Shown piece after piece: positions 51,117 through 58,973 of a stretch of DNA of 64,000 nt. A model generated the notes under the pieces. That model was not told the origin of the DNA. It saw only the letters and a list, made by a program, of their open reading frames with translations, and did no database searches. The first letter of the stretch is position 1. The number at the start of each line of letters is the position of its first letter. The translations under genes and the position numbers were made by a program. Origin of the DNA: a virus; IMG/VR virus record IMGVR_UViG_3300007735_000803, positions 93,152 to 157,151 of that record, one strand, 5' to 3'.

Positions 51117-51689
51117 ATGAAACGAATACAATATATTACTAGGAAAGGAAACTTTGATAGCGGACATCGGGTGATGTCGGAACGCTTCCAATGCTTTAAT
51201 CTACACGGGCACACGTACAATTACGAATTAACCTTTTCTTTTGAGAATATAGAAGAGATTGGTTATGCGATCGATTTCAAAGAAATCAAACGTGTCTTCT
51301 GCCAATGGATAAATGATATTATAGATCACGGCATGATTTTAAATCCGCATGATTTAAAGGTGATACAAACCGCTAAAGAGTTAAACTCTAAGTTATGGTT
51401 GATGTCATTAAACGGTGAGAATGAATACTGTAATCCTTCAGTAGAAAATATTGCAAAAGAGATATTCTTAGCAATGCAGATATTGACTGATACTCTGTAT
51501 GCTAATTCCAATACTAAATTGCACATACATAAAGTATTGATTTACGAGACTCCGAATTGTTACACTGAATGTTTGTTTGAGAGTATTACATCTGAAGAAC
51601 GTAAGAACTTCTTCCATGCTAGGGGACAGGAGATTCAAGACTATGCCTATGGAAAGGGTGTAATTGAATATGACGATAGGAAGATTTAA
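51117..51689 (+). CDS. queD: 6-carboxy-5,6,7,8-tetrahydropterin synthase
   Basis: Converts dihydroneopterin triphosphate (from FolE) to 6-carboxy-tetrahydropterin, the QueE substrate. At 190 residues it has NFDSGHRV with the first zinc His, the catalytic Cys with C-x3-HGH (CFNLHGHTYNYEL), AIDFKEIKR, and a late ETPNCYTECL. It is longer than bacterial QueD (about 120-150) by insertions. Together with folE, queE and dpdA it defines the 7-deazaguanine pathway. Leaderless promoter. Confidence 0.9.
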   Translation: MKRIQYITRKGNFDSGHRVMSERFQCFNLHGHTYNYELTFSFENIEEIGYAIDFKEIKRVFCQWINDIIDHGMILNPHDLKVIQTAKELNSKLWLMSLNGENEYCNPSVENIAKEIFLAMQILTDTLYANSNTKLHIHKVLIYETPNCYTECLFESITSEERKNFFHARGQEIQDYAYGKGVIEYDDRKI

Positions 51690-52051
51690 TGCCGGTAAGA
51701 CGTTACGATCCAAGATATATACATCCAGACTTCGTACATGGTGATGATGTATTGCGGTCAAACTTTATACATTTCTATAAACCAGGACGATCGGAACACG
51801 ATTACCGTGCAGTCACTATCCGCAGCACAGTAACAAAAGATGTCCATATACTATGCACAGGCCGTGAATATTGGAATGAAACTGAACGGTATCGTTTGGA
51901 TGAAATCTATAAAACGGATGAAGGGACTGTACATGTTAAGGTTACATTGAATGGTGAACAACGTACAATGTTAATTGGTTTGTTCTTAACGAAACTAATT
52001 AAGTCTTCTTTCCCGGTATATGCGAAATCCGTTATACCTTGGGGCATGTAA
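51689..52051 (+). CDS. Hypothetical protein
   Basis: A 120-residue protein starting MPVRRYDPRYIHPDF, one base overlap with queD. Rich in charged and aromatic residues; contains EYWNETERYRLDEIYK. No family recognised. Confidence 0.55.
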   Translation: MPVRRYDPRYIHPDFVHGDDVLRSNFIHFYKPGRSEHDYRAVTIRSTVTKDVHILCTGREYWNETERYRLDEIYKTDEGTVHVKVTLNGEQRTMLIGLFLTKLIKSSFPVYAKSVIPWGM

Positions 52052-52062
52052 TAATTATTAAT

Positions 52063-53028
52063 ATGAAACGTGTTTTACCATTTATAATATTAGTCTGTGC
52101 CATTGGTCTCTCCTCGTCGGCGGCCTTCTATTCTATATTAGGACTCTCAATGCTATTTGCAGGTGTACGTGTTCCAGTAATGATTATGGGTGGATTCTTG
52201 GAAGCATCTAAAATTGTATCAGCCACCCTGTTGCATAACTATTGGTCAGAGATAAACAGGGCACTGCGTATATACCTGGTCACTGCTTTAGTCGTACTGT
52301 CCCTTATCACTTCTGCAGGTATATATGGTTTGTTGAGTCAGGGTTATCAGTCTTCGGCAAATGAATTACAAACTGTTGAGGTTCAAACTCAGTCATTAGA
52401 ATTAAGACGCGAACGTTTCAGTGAAATGCTAACTGATTATGAATCAGAGAAGGCGTCCCTGGATAAGAGTATATCTGATTTACGTTCGGGTATCTCTACA
52501 GGTACAATAAACCAATATAAGGATAAAGAAACCGGGCAGATTATAACTACGAGTTCAAGTGGTGCGCGTAAGGTATTCGAACAACAGTTAAACTCTGCTA
52601 TCAAACAACGTGATGAACTCTCAGCAAAGATGTCAAGCGTAAACGATAGTATAACTGTATTGGATCTAAAAATATTAGATATAAATACGTCCGACAAGTT
52701 AGCAGCTGAAATCGGCCCCCTAAAGTATTTGTCAGAGCTATTACAGCGTCCCACCAATGTGGTTATCAACTGGTTCATTGTACTAATCATATTCGTGTTC
52801 GATCCTTTAGCAATATCATTGGTTATTGCTGCTAGTTTTGCTTTTGGTAGGAACCGTAATACAGTTGTACCTAAACCAATAATTGAAGAGCCAAAAATTG
52901 TTATAGAACAGCAGGAACCAATTACAATTGAAACTGTTGTTATGCCCGAACCGGAGAAACCGAAAGAGGAACCGAAGAAACAAACAAAGCAACCTCAGGC
53001 AGGACCGACTGCAGGTCCATATCTATAA
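52063..53028 (+). CDS. Membrane protein with central coiled coil
   Basis: A 321-residue membrane protein. Hydrophobic segments at about 4-40, 45-60, 80-105, then a long helical region (about 115-220, LRRERFSEMLTDYESEKASLDK), then a further membrane segment (NWFIVLIIFVFDPLAISLVIA, about 235-260) and a Pro/Glu/Lys-rich tail. Topology resembles conserved phage inner-membrane proteins of unknown function. ATG 52063 is preferred to an upstream TTG. Confidence 0.7.
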   Translation: MKRVLPFIILVCAIGLSSSAAFYSILGLSMLFAGVRVPVMIMGGFLEASKIVSATLLHNYWSEINRALRIYLVTALVVLSLITSAGIYGLLSQGYQSSANELQTVEVQTQSLELRRERFSEMLTDYESEKASLDKSISDLRSGISTGTINQYKDKETGQIITTSSSGARKVFEQQLNSAIKQRDELSAKMSSVNDSITVLDLKILDINTSDKLAAEIGPLKYLSELLQRPTNVVINWFIVLIIFVFDPLAISLVIAASFAFGRNRNTVVPKPIIEEPKIVIEQQEPITIETVVMPEPEKPKEEPKKQTKQPQAGPTAGPYL

Positions 53029-53043
53029 AGGCACAATTCGCAT

Positions 53044-53074
53044 TTGTATTTTAGGGGTAGATTTCTTAACTTAA
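53044..53074 (+). promoter_or_regulatory. Bacteroidota-type leaderless promoter
   Basis: TTG at 53044-53046, 20-nt spacer, TAACTTAA at 53067-53074, 4 nt before ATG 53079. Confidence 0.6.
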
Positions 53075-53078
53075 TGTC

Positions 53079-53612
53079 ATGAATTGTATAAAATGTAGGG
53101 AAGAGATGCACCCTAAACGCATTGCTTTAGGTTACAATAAGTGCATTCAATGTTCAGACACAGAAGCGTATGGTGTGATCGATGTTGTATACCATAAGAC
53201 AGGCAATACAATTGAGATTACAGACAAACATACTGCAGAACGCATTAACAAATTAGGATCCAGGACTGGGTTTGGAATTATGCGTGGTTTACGACCTGGC
53301 AAACAAACAAAGTCAAAGACAAAACTTTCCGATAAACCCGTTAACCAATTGGTCGATGCGGATGAATCGGAAGAAGCATACGATACAGTAGGTACTTCAA
53401 TGATGGATATATATGAAACGAATGGATTACAACCTGCCATTGAGTATGTAATCAATCAGAATGAATCATATAGGATATCATTCAAACAACGTAGCCGGTT
53501 GATACATATGTTGCGATTGATACATGAATCAAATCCGACACCTGCAGTGCATTCTTCTAAAGAAGCCGTTACTGATGATGTGGAATGGGTTTTTCGTAAT
53601 TGGAGACGTTAA
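53079..53612 (+). CDS. Protein with N-terminal zinc finger (DksA/TraR-like Cys pattern)
   Basis: A 177-residue protein. NCIKCREEMHPKRIALGYNKCIQC gives a C-x2-C...C-x2-C finger like the DksA/TraR zinc region, reversed in place to the N-terminus. The rest is charged and helical. A transcription-modifying role is possible; the coiled-coil of true DksA is not evident. Confidence 0.6.
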   Translation: MNCIKCREEMHPKRIALGYNKCIQCSDTEAYGVIDVVYHKTGNTIEITDKHTAERINKLGSRTGFGIMRGLRPGKQTKSKTKLSDKPVNQLVDADESEEAYDTVGTSMMDIYETNGLQPAIEYVINQNESYRISFKQRSRLIHMLRLIHESNPTPAVHSSKEAVTDDVEWVFRNWRR

Positions 53613-53637
53613 TTGAGTTAATAATTATAGAAGAATA

Positions 53638-54036
53638 ATGAATACTGACAAACCGGATCTAGTTGTATGGAGTGAGGAACGTGGATATTATGCCAAAGAA
53701 TTAACATATGGTTCTAATATCGGTGCACCTAAGATAGAATTGGCTAATGCTGATAGTTGGAAACAGACGGGAGTTTCAAATGTAAACCATTACTTTCAAA
53801 CTAAATTCCAGGAGTTAAAAGAGTTATATCATAAGTATGTCCAGGAATTCGGTTGGAATGACCTCATATATAGACACGCTGAATATAGTTTTATACCCAC
53901 TGTCGGACACACCTATCATTTGTATGAGAGGGATAACGGTCAAATGTTTCTTTCAATAATTGAACCTACTGCCTGGCAAATGCGATGGGTAGGATCGTTT
54001 CAATTGGATTCATCTGGTAAATGGGTAAAGATTTAG
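53638..54036 (+). CDS. DUF2452 family protein
   Basis: A 132-residue protein: PDLVVWSEERGYYAKELTYGSNIGAPKIE, KFQELKELYHKY, and later YSFIPTVGHTYHLYER. This pattern fits the DUF2452 family found in phages and bacteria. Function unknown. Confidence 0.75.
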   Translation: MNTDKPDLVVWSEERGYYAKELTYGSNIGAPKIELANADSWKQTGVSNVNHYFQTKFQELKELYHKYVQEFGWNDLIYRHAEYSFIPTVGHTYHLYERDNGQMFLSIIEPTAWQMRWVGSFQLDSSGKWVKI

Positions 54037-54065
54037 ATATTTTAGTATGTTTTTTTACTGAGTAG

Positions 54066-54074
54066 ATATTTATT
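54066..54074 (+). promoter_or_regulatory. Candidate late-promoter motif ATATTTATT
   Basis: ATATTTATT 37 nt upstream of a gene whose product has a capsid-targeting-like N-terminus. Confidence 0.4.
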
Positions 54075-54111
54075 ATAAATTGATTTTTTATAAACCAAAA
54101 AAAGAAATAAA

Positions 54112-54426
54112 ATGAAAGCAACAGAATTCCGTAAACTAATCCGCGAAGAGGTTCGAAAAGCAGTAGCGGAAGCGAGAACATTAAAATCCGGTGCAGTTAT
54201 CGATGATTGGAACCTAGTAGAAAAAAATATAATTAAGCCAGAACATGCAGATGAGTGGTTAAATTTATTTACTGACGAAGGTGATATAAATTTTAAATCG
54301 CCTACATCAGTTAAAAAATTCACAAGAATGGCCAATGATTGGCTTCAAGAAAATGGATATACATGGAGAGTATCCACAGCACTTTCACAAAATTGGGAAG
54401 GTGAAATTCAGTGGAAAGTTGCATAA
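54112..54426 (+). CDS. Small putative virion protein with targeting peptide
   Basis: A 104-residue protein. The first residues MKATEFRKLIREEVRKAVAE are closely related to those at 5554 and 8018 and fit a T4-like capsid-targeting peptide with an IxEE site. The rest is a short domain ending WRVSTALSQNWEGEIQWKV. A terminator follows. Confidence 0.65.
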   Translation: MKATEFRKLIREEVRKAVAEARTLKSGAVIDDWNLVEKNIIKPEHADEWLNLFTDEGDINFKSPTSVKKFTRMANDWLQENGYTWRVSTALSQNWEGEIQWKVA

Positions 54427-54451
54427 AATTAAATTTTAAATAAACCATACG

Positions 54452-54481
54452 AATAGGCACACCGTCAAGTGCCTATTTTCG
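54452..54481 (+). terminator. Rho-independent terminator
   Basis: AATAGGCAC pairs with GTGCCTATT (9 bp, 54452-54460 with 54469-54477, loop ACCGTCAA), followed by TTTTC. Confidence 0.8.
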
Positions 54482-54517
54482 TCTTAATACAATCTTACAT
54501 TTAAATCTTAGCAATCG

Positions 54518-54526
54518 ATATTTATA
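54518..54526 (+). promoter_or_regulatory. Candidate late-promoter motif ATATTTATA
   Basis: ATATTTATA ending 4 nt before ATG 54531. Just downstream of the terminator at 54452-54481. Confidence 0.45.
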
Positions 54527-54530
54527 GTAT

Positions 54531-56246
54531 ATGATTACTCCTGAATTATTAGATAAAATTTTATTAGAATGGTCCTATCGATGCGATAAAGGATATCCGG
54601 ACGTAAATAATCCGGCTGACTGGTTGGTGTTAGAAAATGTGTTGGTTGAGATGGGAATTGATTCACCTAATCTAGCATCTAGGAATATTATTTCGGAGGC
54701 CAAATTCGATCCCGCGAACTTAAATAAAGAAAAATATTTTAGGGGCTTTATTGAAAAGATATCTAGTGGTGAACCGTTTGTTCTTGAAAAGGATAAATCA
54801 AAAGTTATAATAGATAAATCATTTCTTGAAACGCTTGAAATGTTAGACGGTATAAAAAATCTCAGCGCCCGGCAAGATAAAATGCGTTCTATGTTTGGTA
54901 GGAATGCAGTTATACCACTAACCGGTGATAATGACGGTGAGTTCATACGACTTTCTGATATTAGTAAAGGAACATTCACGACGACGGAAACAGAAGCCGG
55001 ATTACAGGGAACGGAGACTGCAGACTTTAAGGAAGGTTTAGTAGTATTTTTTTATAAATGTAATGATAAGTTATTGGGTGAATTTGAAAATCGTGTTACT
55101 AACAACGCATCGATACGATCTAATATAGAATCTAATATCAATTCAATCAGCGCCGCGTACTATGGACAGAAAGCTTCAAATTATGTTACTTCTGGGATAG
55201 AATTACTTCTTTCCGACGTTGAGTTGGATCCAAAAACTAAAAAATTATATTTAAATGCAATATCAGCAGCAAGAACAATACAGAGCAACATAGGCCCCGG
55301 TTTAATTATAGACAGGGGTGACTTGTACGAAAAAATTAAAAAAGTAGCAGCTGATATAACAAAAATACCAAAAGATAAATGGTGTCCGGGTGATGTGTAT
55401 TTATATAAGAAATCTTCGGTTAGTGAAATTAATAGAATTGTAGCGGAATCGAAGAAAAATAATTCTATAATTAACATTGAAGATAAAAGTGGAAACGTAC
55501 TTCAAGTAGGATTAAATTCATTATTCGAATCTACCGATCCTTTAGTATTTGCGATTTCATTGAAAGAAGAAGAGGCTGTCAGTGGGCGAGCAAAAGAATT
55601 TTTAGTGGTGAAAAATATATCAGGAGAACAGTTAGGGTCTCAACGATCTGATTTCACGCGTCCTGAATTACTAGTTTTAAAGGGCGAAACTAAAATAACT
55701 AAAAAAATAGCAGGTACCATCGAAACATCGTATGACACTGAGAAAAAACGTTATGGCATTGCTGTACGAAAATTTGGTTATAAAAATACATTCGGTTCTA
55801 GTAAAGTATCTAAAGAACCGGATCCAATGGCTATAGTTAGAAAGAAACTTGTGAAATCTGCAGCTTATAGACTACTGACTACATATTTTGAAGATTTCAA
55901 TGTATTGAAAAGTATCAATCCCATAATGTCAAAATACAAAGATCCGTTTTTGGCTCTTACTGCCTTCGGAGTTTCGTTGAGTGGATTTAATCCTACATTT
56001 TATAAAGTAGTAGCATCATCGAAAGGAACTGTCGGTCACATTACAGAATTTAAGGGTAGAGATAGTCTGAAACTGGAATCAGAATCGATATTAACGGTCG
56101 ACACTGTAACCAAAGCGGGCATATACTTAGAATTCATCACTAAAATGGGTCGCAAAAAATACAAAACAAAACTAGATATACGAGAAGCGAAGGGTAGCAG
56201 TTCTATAAGCATTGCAATTATTGTAGATGAATTTAAGGAAGCATAA
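54531..56246 (+). CDS. Large protein of unknown function, N-terminal phage virion-type module
   Basis: A 571-residue soluble protein. The N-terminus LLEWSYRCDKGYPDVNNPADW matches a module seen at the start of several uncharacterised T4-like phage proteins; RNIISEAKFD at residues 52-61 could be a processing site. The remaining 500 residues carry no catalytic motif I recognise. A candidate late motif lies 4 nt before the ATG. It may be a packaged protein or a nuclease with a diverged active site, but evidence is lacking. Confidence 0.6.
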   Translation: MITPELLDKILLEWSYRCDKGYPDVNNPADWLVLENVLVEMGIDSPNLASRNIISEAKFDPANLNKEKYFRGFIEKISSGEPFVLEKDKSKVIIDKSFLETLEMLDGIKNLSARQDKMRSMFGRNAVIPLTGDNDGEFIRLSDISKGTFTTTETEAGLQGTETADFKEGLVVFFYKCNDKLLGEFENRVTNNASIRSNIESNINSISAAYYGQKASNYVTSGIELLLSDVELDPKTKKLYLNAISAARTIQSNIGPGLIIDRGDLYEKIKKVAADITKIPKDKWCPGDVYLYKKSSVSEINRIVAESKKNNSIINIEDKSGNVLQVGLNSLFESTDPLVFAISLKEEEAVSGRAKEFLVVKNISGEQLGSQRSDFTRPELLVLKGETKITKKIAGTIETSYDTEKKRYGIAVRKFGYKNTFGSSKVSKEPDPMAIVRKKLVKSAAYRLLTTYFEDFNVLKSINPIMSKYKDPFLALTAFGVSLSGFNPTFYKVVASSKGTVGHITEFKGRDSLKLESESILTVDTVTKAGIYLEFITKMGRKKYKTKLDIREAKGSSSISIAIIVDEFKEA

Positions 56247-56265
56247 CCTAAAAAAATGACTGCAT

Positions 56266-56293
56266 GCCCTAGGACTCAAGGAGTACGTTGTAA
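56266..56293 (+). repeat. ACTCAAGGA dispersed repeat, copy 1
   Basis: GCCCTAGGACTCAAGGAGTA followed by CGTTGTAA. Related copies lie at 61407, 61517 and 63327, always in non-coding DNA upstream of a strong promoter or small gene. Confidence 0.8.
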
Positions 56294-56345
56294 CCTATTG
56301 ATTCTCAATAAGTTATAGAAATTTGAAAAAAAGTTTCATAGTTCC

Positions 56346-56376
56346 TTGTTTATTTGAATCTAATTACCTAGATTTA
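56346..56376 (+). promoter_or_regulatory. Bacteroidota-type promoter with A-tract upstream element
   Basis: TTG at 56346-56348, 20-nt spacer, TAGATTTA at 56369-56376, followed by AGTATAATTAAAAGAT and 23 nt to ATG 56400. GAAAAAAAGTTTC lies just upstream of TTG and is repeated at the next promoter. Confidence 0.75.
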
Positions 56377-56399
56377 AGTATAATTAAAAGATAAGGGAT

Positions 56400-56582
56400 A
56401 TGACAAAGATTAGCCTTATAATTAAGAACCACCTGAACGATGCTATGGTAGAGATGGATTCTATGCCATGGATGTCTGTTCGTCGTATGAAATTCGTGAA
56501 ATTCCTCATAGATTCATACCCCGACACCTCAGTTGATATAGACGATGACCTGGTTGAAGTGTTATGGTATGAGTTTCAATGA
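56400..56582 (+). CDS. Small hypothetical protein
   Basis: A 60-residue acidic protein starting MTKISLIIKNHLNDAMVEM, containing a basic SVRRMKFVKFLIDSYPD and an acidic DIDDDLVEVLWYEF. It is the first of a series of small genes each behind its own strong promoter. No family recognised; likely an early host-takeover-type protein by position. Confidence 0.6.
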   Translation: MTKISLIIKNHLNDAMVEMDSMPWMSVRRMKFVKFLIDSYPDTSVDIDDDLVEVLWYEFQ

Positions 56583-56616
56583 GTTATAGAAGTTTGAAAA
56601 AAAGTTTCAGGTTTTC

Positions 56617-56647
56617 TTGTCAGTATGAAGATTATTTCCTAGATTTA
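56617..56647 (+). promoter_or_regulatory. Bacteroidota-type promoter with A-tract upstream element for the MoxR-like gene
   Basis: TTG at 56617-56619, 20-nt spacer, TAGATTTA at 56640-56647. About 32 nt separate it from ATG 56680. The upstream 40 nt are a near-copy of the region before the 56346 promoter (AGTTATAGAA then TTTGAAAAAAAGTTTC). Confidence 0.75.
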
Positions 56648-56679
56648 AGTATTAAGTTATTATAAAAAACCAAAATCAA

Positions 56680-57822
56680 ATGTCAATCGTAATCTTACAG
56701 CCAAAGCTCTTAGGAGCAAACAATTATGCCGGTATCGATATCAATGATGGGTCTGACTGGACTCACCTTTGCCGGAAAGTTCAATTACAATTAGCAATCG
56801 AAAACAACCAATACCTGCAATTGGATACGAGTACAGGTCGTCAGCGCCGTATTCATCCGAGCAAAGCAGGTGATGTTGACCGAACAGGCACTATGAAGAG
56901 TAAATCATCACAAACCGCAAAGGTGGCAGAAATCCAGGAGATTGAGCCAATTGCAATTCCCGTTGAATCGAATGAAGTAATGGCATTCATCCATTCCGAT
57001 CGTCTCACTACTCCCGGAGACCTTAAGATAACGCAACCTAAATGGAAATACATGGTGCGTTCTATCCTGAGGGGTAAAAATATCCTGGTAACGGGTGAAG
57101 CTGGTTCGGGTAAGACGACTGCTGCAAAGATGGCTGCTGAGGTATTGGACCGTCAATGCTTTATCTTTAACCTGGGTGCTACTCAGGACCCGCGTGGCGC
57201 ATTGATTGGTAACACGCAGTTCTCAAAAGATTCCGGAACATTCTTCGCCGAATCTGCCTTTGTAAGGGCAATTCAAATTCCGGATAGTGTTATCCTGTTG
57301 GATGAAATATCCCGAGCCCACCCTGAAGCATGGAATATCCTAATGACTGTACTCGATCCGGGTCAACGCTATTTGCGTCTGGATGAAGCAATCGACAGTC
57401 CTACGGTAAAGGTAGCAGATGGTGTATGCTTTGTTGCGACTGCTAATATTGGTGCCAAATATACCGCGACTCGAGTAATGGACCGTGCCCTTATTGACCG
57501 ATTCATTATCATGGAAATGGACCAATTGAATACTGCGGATGAATCGAGCCTAATCACTAGTAGGTTCAATATCAATCCTACGATGGCTATGACATTGGCA
57601 GAGATTTCAAATCTAACTCGTTTGGAGAGTAAGTCGGATTCAGGAAAGATTTCTAGTTCGATCAGTACTCGTCTGGTGTTGGAGATGGCAGGTCTCATTG
57701 AGGATGGATTCTCATTGGCAGAAGCGGCTGAGGTTTGTATCTATCCCTTCTTCGATGATGAGGGTGGTGCTGATAGCGAGCGCACATACATCAAACAAAT
57801 TGTTCAGAAATATATTGCTTGA
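56680..57822 (+). CDS. MoxR-like AAA+ ATPase with N-terminal phage domain
   Basis: A 380-residue ATPase. Residues 1-75 form a separate domain (KVQLQLAIENNQYLQLDTSTGRQRRI) that recurs as the small protein at 63010. From residue 125: Walker A GEAGSGKTTAAKMAA, Walker B VILLDEISRAHPEAW, sensor 1 VCFVATANIGA and an arginine-containing MDRALIDRF, as in MoxR/CbbQ-type AAA+ proteins. Members remodel metal-dependent or cofactor proteins with a VWA partner, which I do not see nearby. Strong promoter upstream. Confidence 0.85.
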   Translation: MSIVILQPKLLGANNYAGIDINDGSDWTHLCRKVQLQLAIENNQYLQLDTSTGRQRRIHPSKAGDVDRTGTMKSKSSQTAKVAEIQEIEPIAIPVESNEVMAFIHSDRLTTPGDLKITQPKWKYMVRSILRGKNILVTGEAGSGKTTAAKMAAEVLDRQCFIFNLGATQDPRGALIGNTQFSKDSGTFFAESAFVRAIQIPDSVILLDEISRAHPEAWNILMTVLDPGQRYLRLDEAIDSPTVKVADGVCFVATANIGAKYTATRVMDRALIDRFIIMEMDQLNTADESSLITSRFNINPTMAMTLAEISNLTRLESKSDSGKISSSISTRLVLEMAGLIEDGFSLAEAAEVCIYPFFDDEGGADSERTYIKQIVQKYIA

Positions 57823-57835
57823 TTTTGGTTGTATA

Positions 57836-57862
57836 GGGAGGGTGGCCACAAGCCACTCTCCC
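57836..57862 (+). promoter_or_regulatory. Strong 11-bp RNA hairpin between genes
   Basis: GGGAGGGTGGC pairs with GCCACTCTCCC (one G-T pair), loop CACAA. It lies after the MoxR stop and 17 nt before the next start. No long T-run follows, so it may be an RNA-processing or attenuation site and not a simple terminator. Confidence 0.6.
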
Positions 57863-57879
57863 ACTTTAAAAAACAAGTT

Positions 57880-58059
57880 ATGCCTATAACATTACCGAAA
57901 AGCACTATTGATATCGAGAATGAACGTAAAGAGTTCATACAGGAAATCATTGACCGGTATCTCTACCTAAGTCCCAAAGAACGTAAACGGTATATTGCCC
58001 GTATACAACAATTGAATTCCATATACAAAGTAACTGAACGTAAGTTGCATGCTAATTGA
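57880..58059 (+). CDS. Small basic protein
   Basis: A 59-residue helical protein starting MPITLPKSTIDIENERKEF; contains YLSPKERKRYIARIQQ. Start taken after the hairpin. Overlaps the next gene by 11 nt. Possible nucleic-acid binding. Confidence 0.55.
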   Translation: MPITLPKSTIDIENERKEFIQEIIDRYLYLSPKERKRYIARIQQLNSIYKVTERKLHAN

Positions 58060-58336
58060 ATCACATTTTCATCCGGCCCTAGTCGTTCTGAACGGTAAAC
58101 AGTACATCGTACCACAATGGATACCAGTACCGTTAGATTTCCAGTTAGAGGATATAGAATGGAAACCGATAAATGGCTCTACACCTGCATACAAAGACTA
58201 TTCCGTGACAGGAAGTAAGGGAGACCAATACAGAGTACGTGTATATGATACTGGCAAAGCAGAATGCGACTGCTGGGGTTGGAAACGTTCACGCGATCGC
58301 AGTTGTAAACATACAAAACAAATAACTCAATGCTAA
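58049..58336 (+). CDS. SWIM zinc-finger protein
   Basis: A 95-residue protein. The C-terminal GKAECDCWGWKRSRDRSCKH fits C-x-C-xn-C-x-H, the SWIM zinc finger that mediates DNA or protein contacts. N-terminal region is beta-rich. It overlaps neighbours on both sides. Confidence 0.75.
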   Translation: MLIESHFHPALVVLNGKQYIVPQWIPVPLDFQLEDIEWKPINGSTPAYKDYSVTGSKGDQYRVRVYDTGKAECDCWGWKRSRDRSCKHTKQITQC

Positions 58337-58485
58337 AGTCAATATACTTGCCGGTCAGTATCGCACTAATACTATTTCCAATCTATTGTATAGAAACGGG
58401 GTTGTCTGTATTCCCATATGGAATATTTTGGTCAGTAACACTATTCGTATTTGTATTAGCATCAGTACGAAAGTTTGTAAATTAA
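58330..58485 (+). CDS. Small two-span membrane protein
   Basis: A 51-residue hydrophobic protein, MLKSIYLPVSIALILFPIYC then SVFPYGIFWSVTLFVFVL, with a basic end (SVRKFVN). Seven-nt overlap with the SWIM gene. No family recognised. Confidence 0.5.
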   Translation: MLKSIYLPVSIALILFPIYCIETGLSVFPYGIFWSVTLFVFVLASVRKFVN

Positions 58486-58497
58486 ATGGATATTGAT

Positions 58498-58528
58498 TTG
58501 TAAGTATCAAGATTATTTACTACCTTTA
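58498..58528 (+). promoter_or_regulatory. Bacteroidota-type promoter for the repeat-protein gene
   Basis: TTG at 58498-58500, 20-nt spacer, TACCTTTA at 58521-58528, 16 nt before ATG 58545. Confidence 0.65.
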
Positions 58529-58544
58529 AATAAAAGAAGAAGAT

Positions 58545-58973
58545 ATGACAATTGCAAAACAACTTAAAATCAAAGACTTTCCGTTTGTAATCAACGATAA
58601 GAATGGGAAGGAAATCTATTATGAATCTTCCAATGGTTATTGGGAGAAGAGTGAATACGATTCCAATGGAAATCTAATTTATTATGAAAATTCCAATGGT
58701 TATTGGCGGAAGATGGAATATGATTCCAATGGAAATGAAATCTGTTATGAACATTCCAATGGTTATTGGTGTAAGAGGGAATATGATTCCAATGGAAAGG
58801 AAATCTATTATGAAAATTCCAATGGTTATTGGCGGAAGATGGAATATGATTCCAATGGTAAGCAAATCTATTTTGAAAATTGCAATGGTATCATTACAGA
58901 CAACCGACCAAAGTATTGTGAAAATAAGATAGTAGAAATTGATGGCGTACGGTATAAATTAACTAAGGTATGA
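58545..58973 (+). CDS. NSNGYW tandem-repeat protein, copy 1
   Basis: A 142-residue protein. The first 20 residues MTIAKQLKIKDFPFVINDK are shared with the gene at 63731. Then about five 21-residue units of the type SNGYWxKxEYDSNGxEIYYE, encoded by 63-bp repeats, followed by a unique C-terminal tail (EIDGVRYKLTKV). The unit resembles MORN/YwqK-like beta-hairpin repeats with conserved Tyr, Trp and Gly. It could bind a host surface, membrane or protein. Function unknown. Overlaps the next gene by 4 nt. Confidence 0.7.
   Translation: MTIAKQLKIKDFPFVINDKNGKEIYYESSNGYWEKSEYDSNGNLIYYENSNGYWRKMEYDSNGNEICYEHSNGYWCKREYDSNGKEIYYENSNGYWRKMEYDSNGKQIYFENCNGIITDNRPKYCENKIVEIDGVRYKLTKV

Noticed and set aside
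53079-53612. True DksA regulator
   Set aside because: Cysteine spacing is similar, but the finger is at the N-terminus and the coiled-coil with acidic tip is missing.
390-57698. Many minus-strand open frames of 60-180 codons, for example 18866-19414 and 12519-12878
   Set aside because: They lie opposite well-supported genes (clamp, DNA polymerase and others) and carry no recognisable protein features; shadows of + strand coding.
58590-58900. CRISPR-like array in the 63-bp direct repeats
   Set aside because: Repeats are in-frame coding units of a protein with conserved SNGYW, with no spacers.
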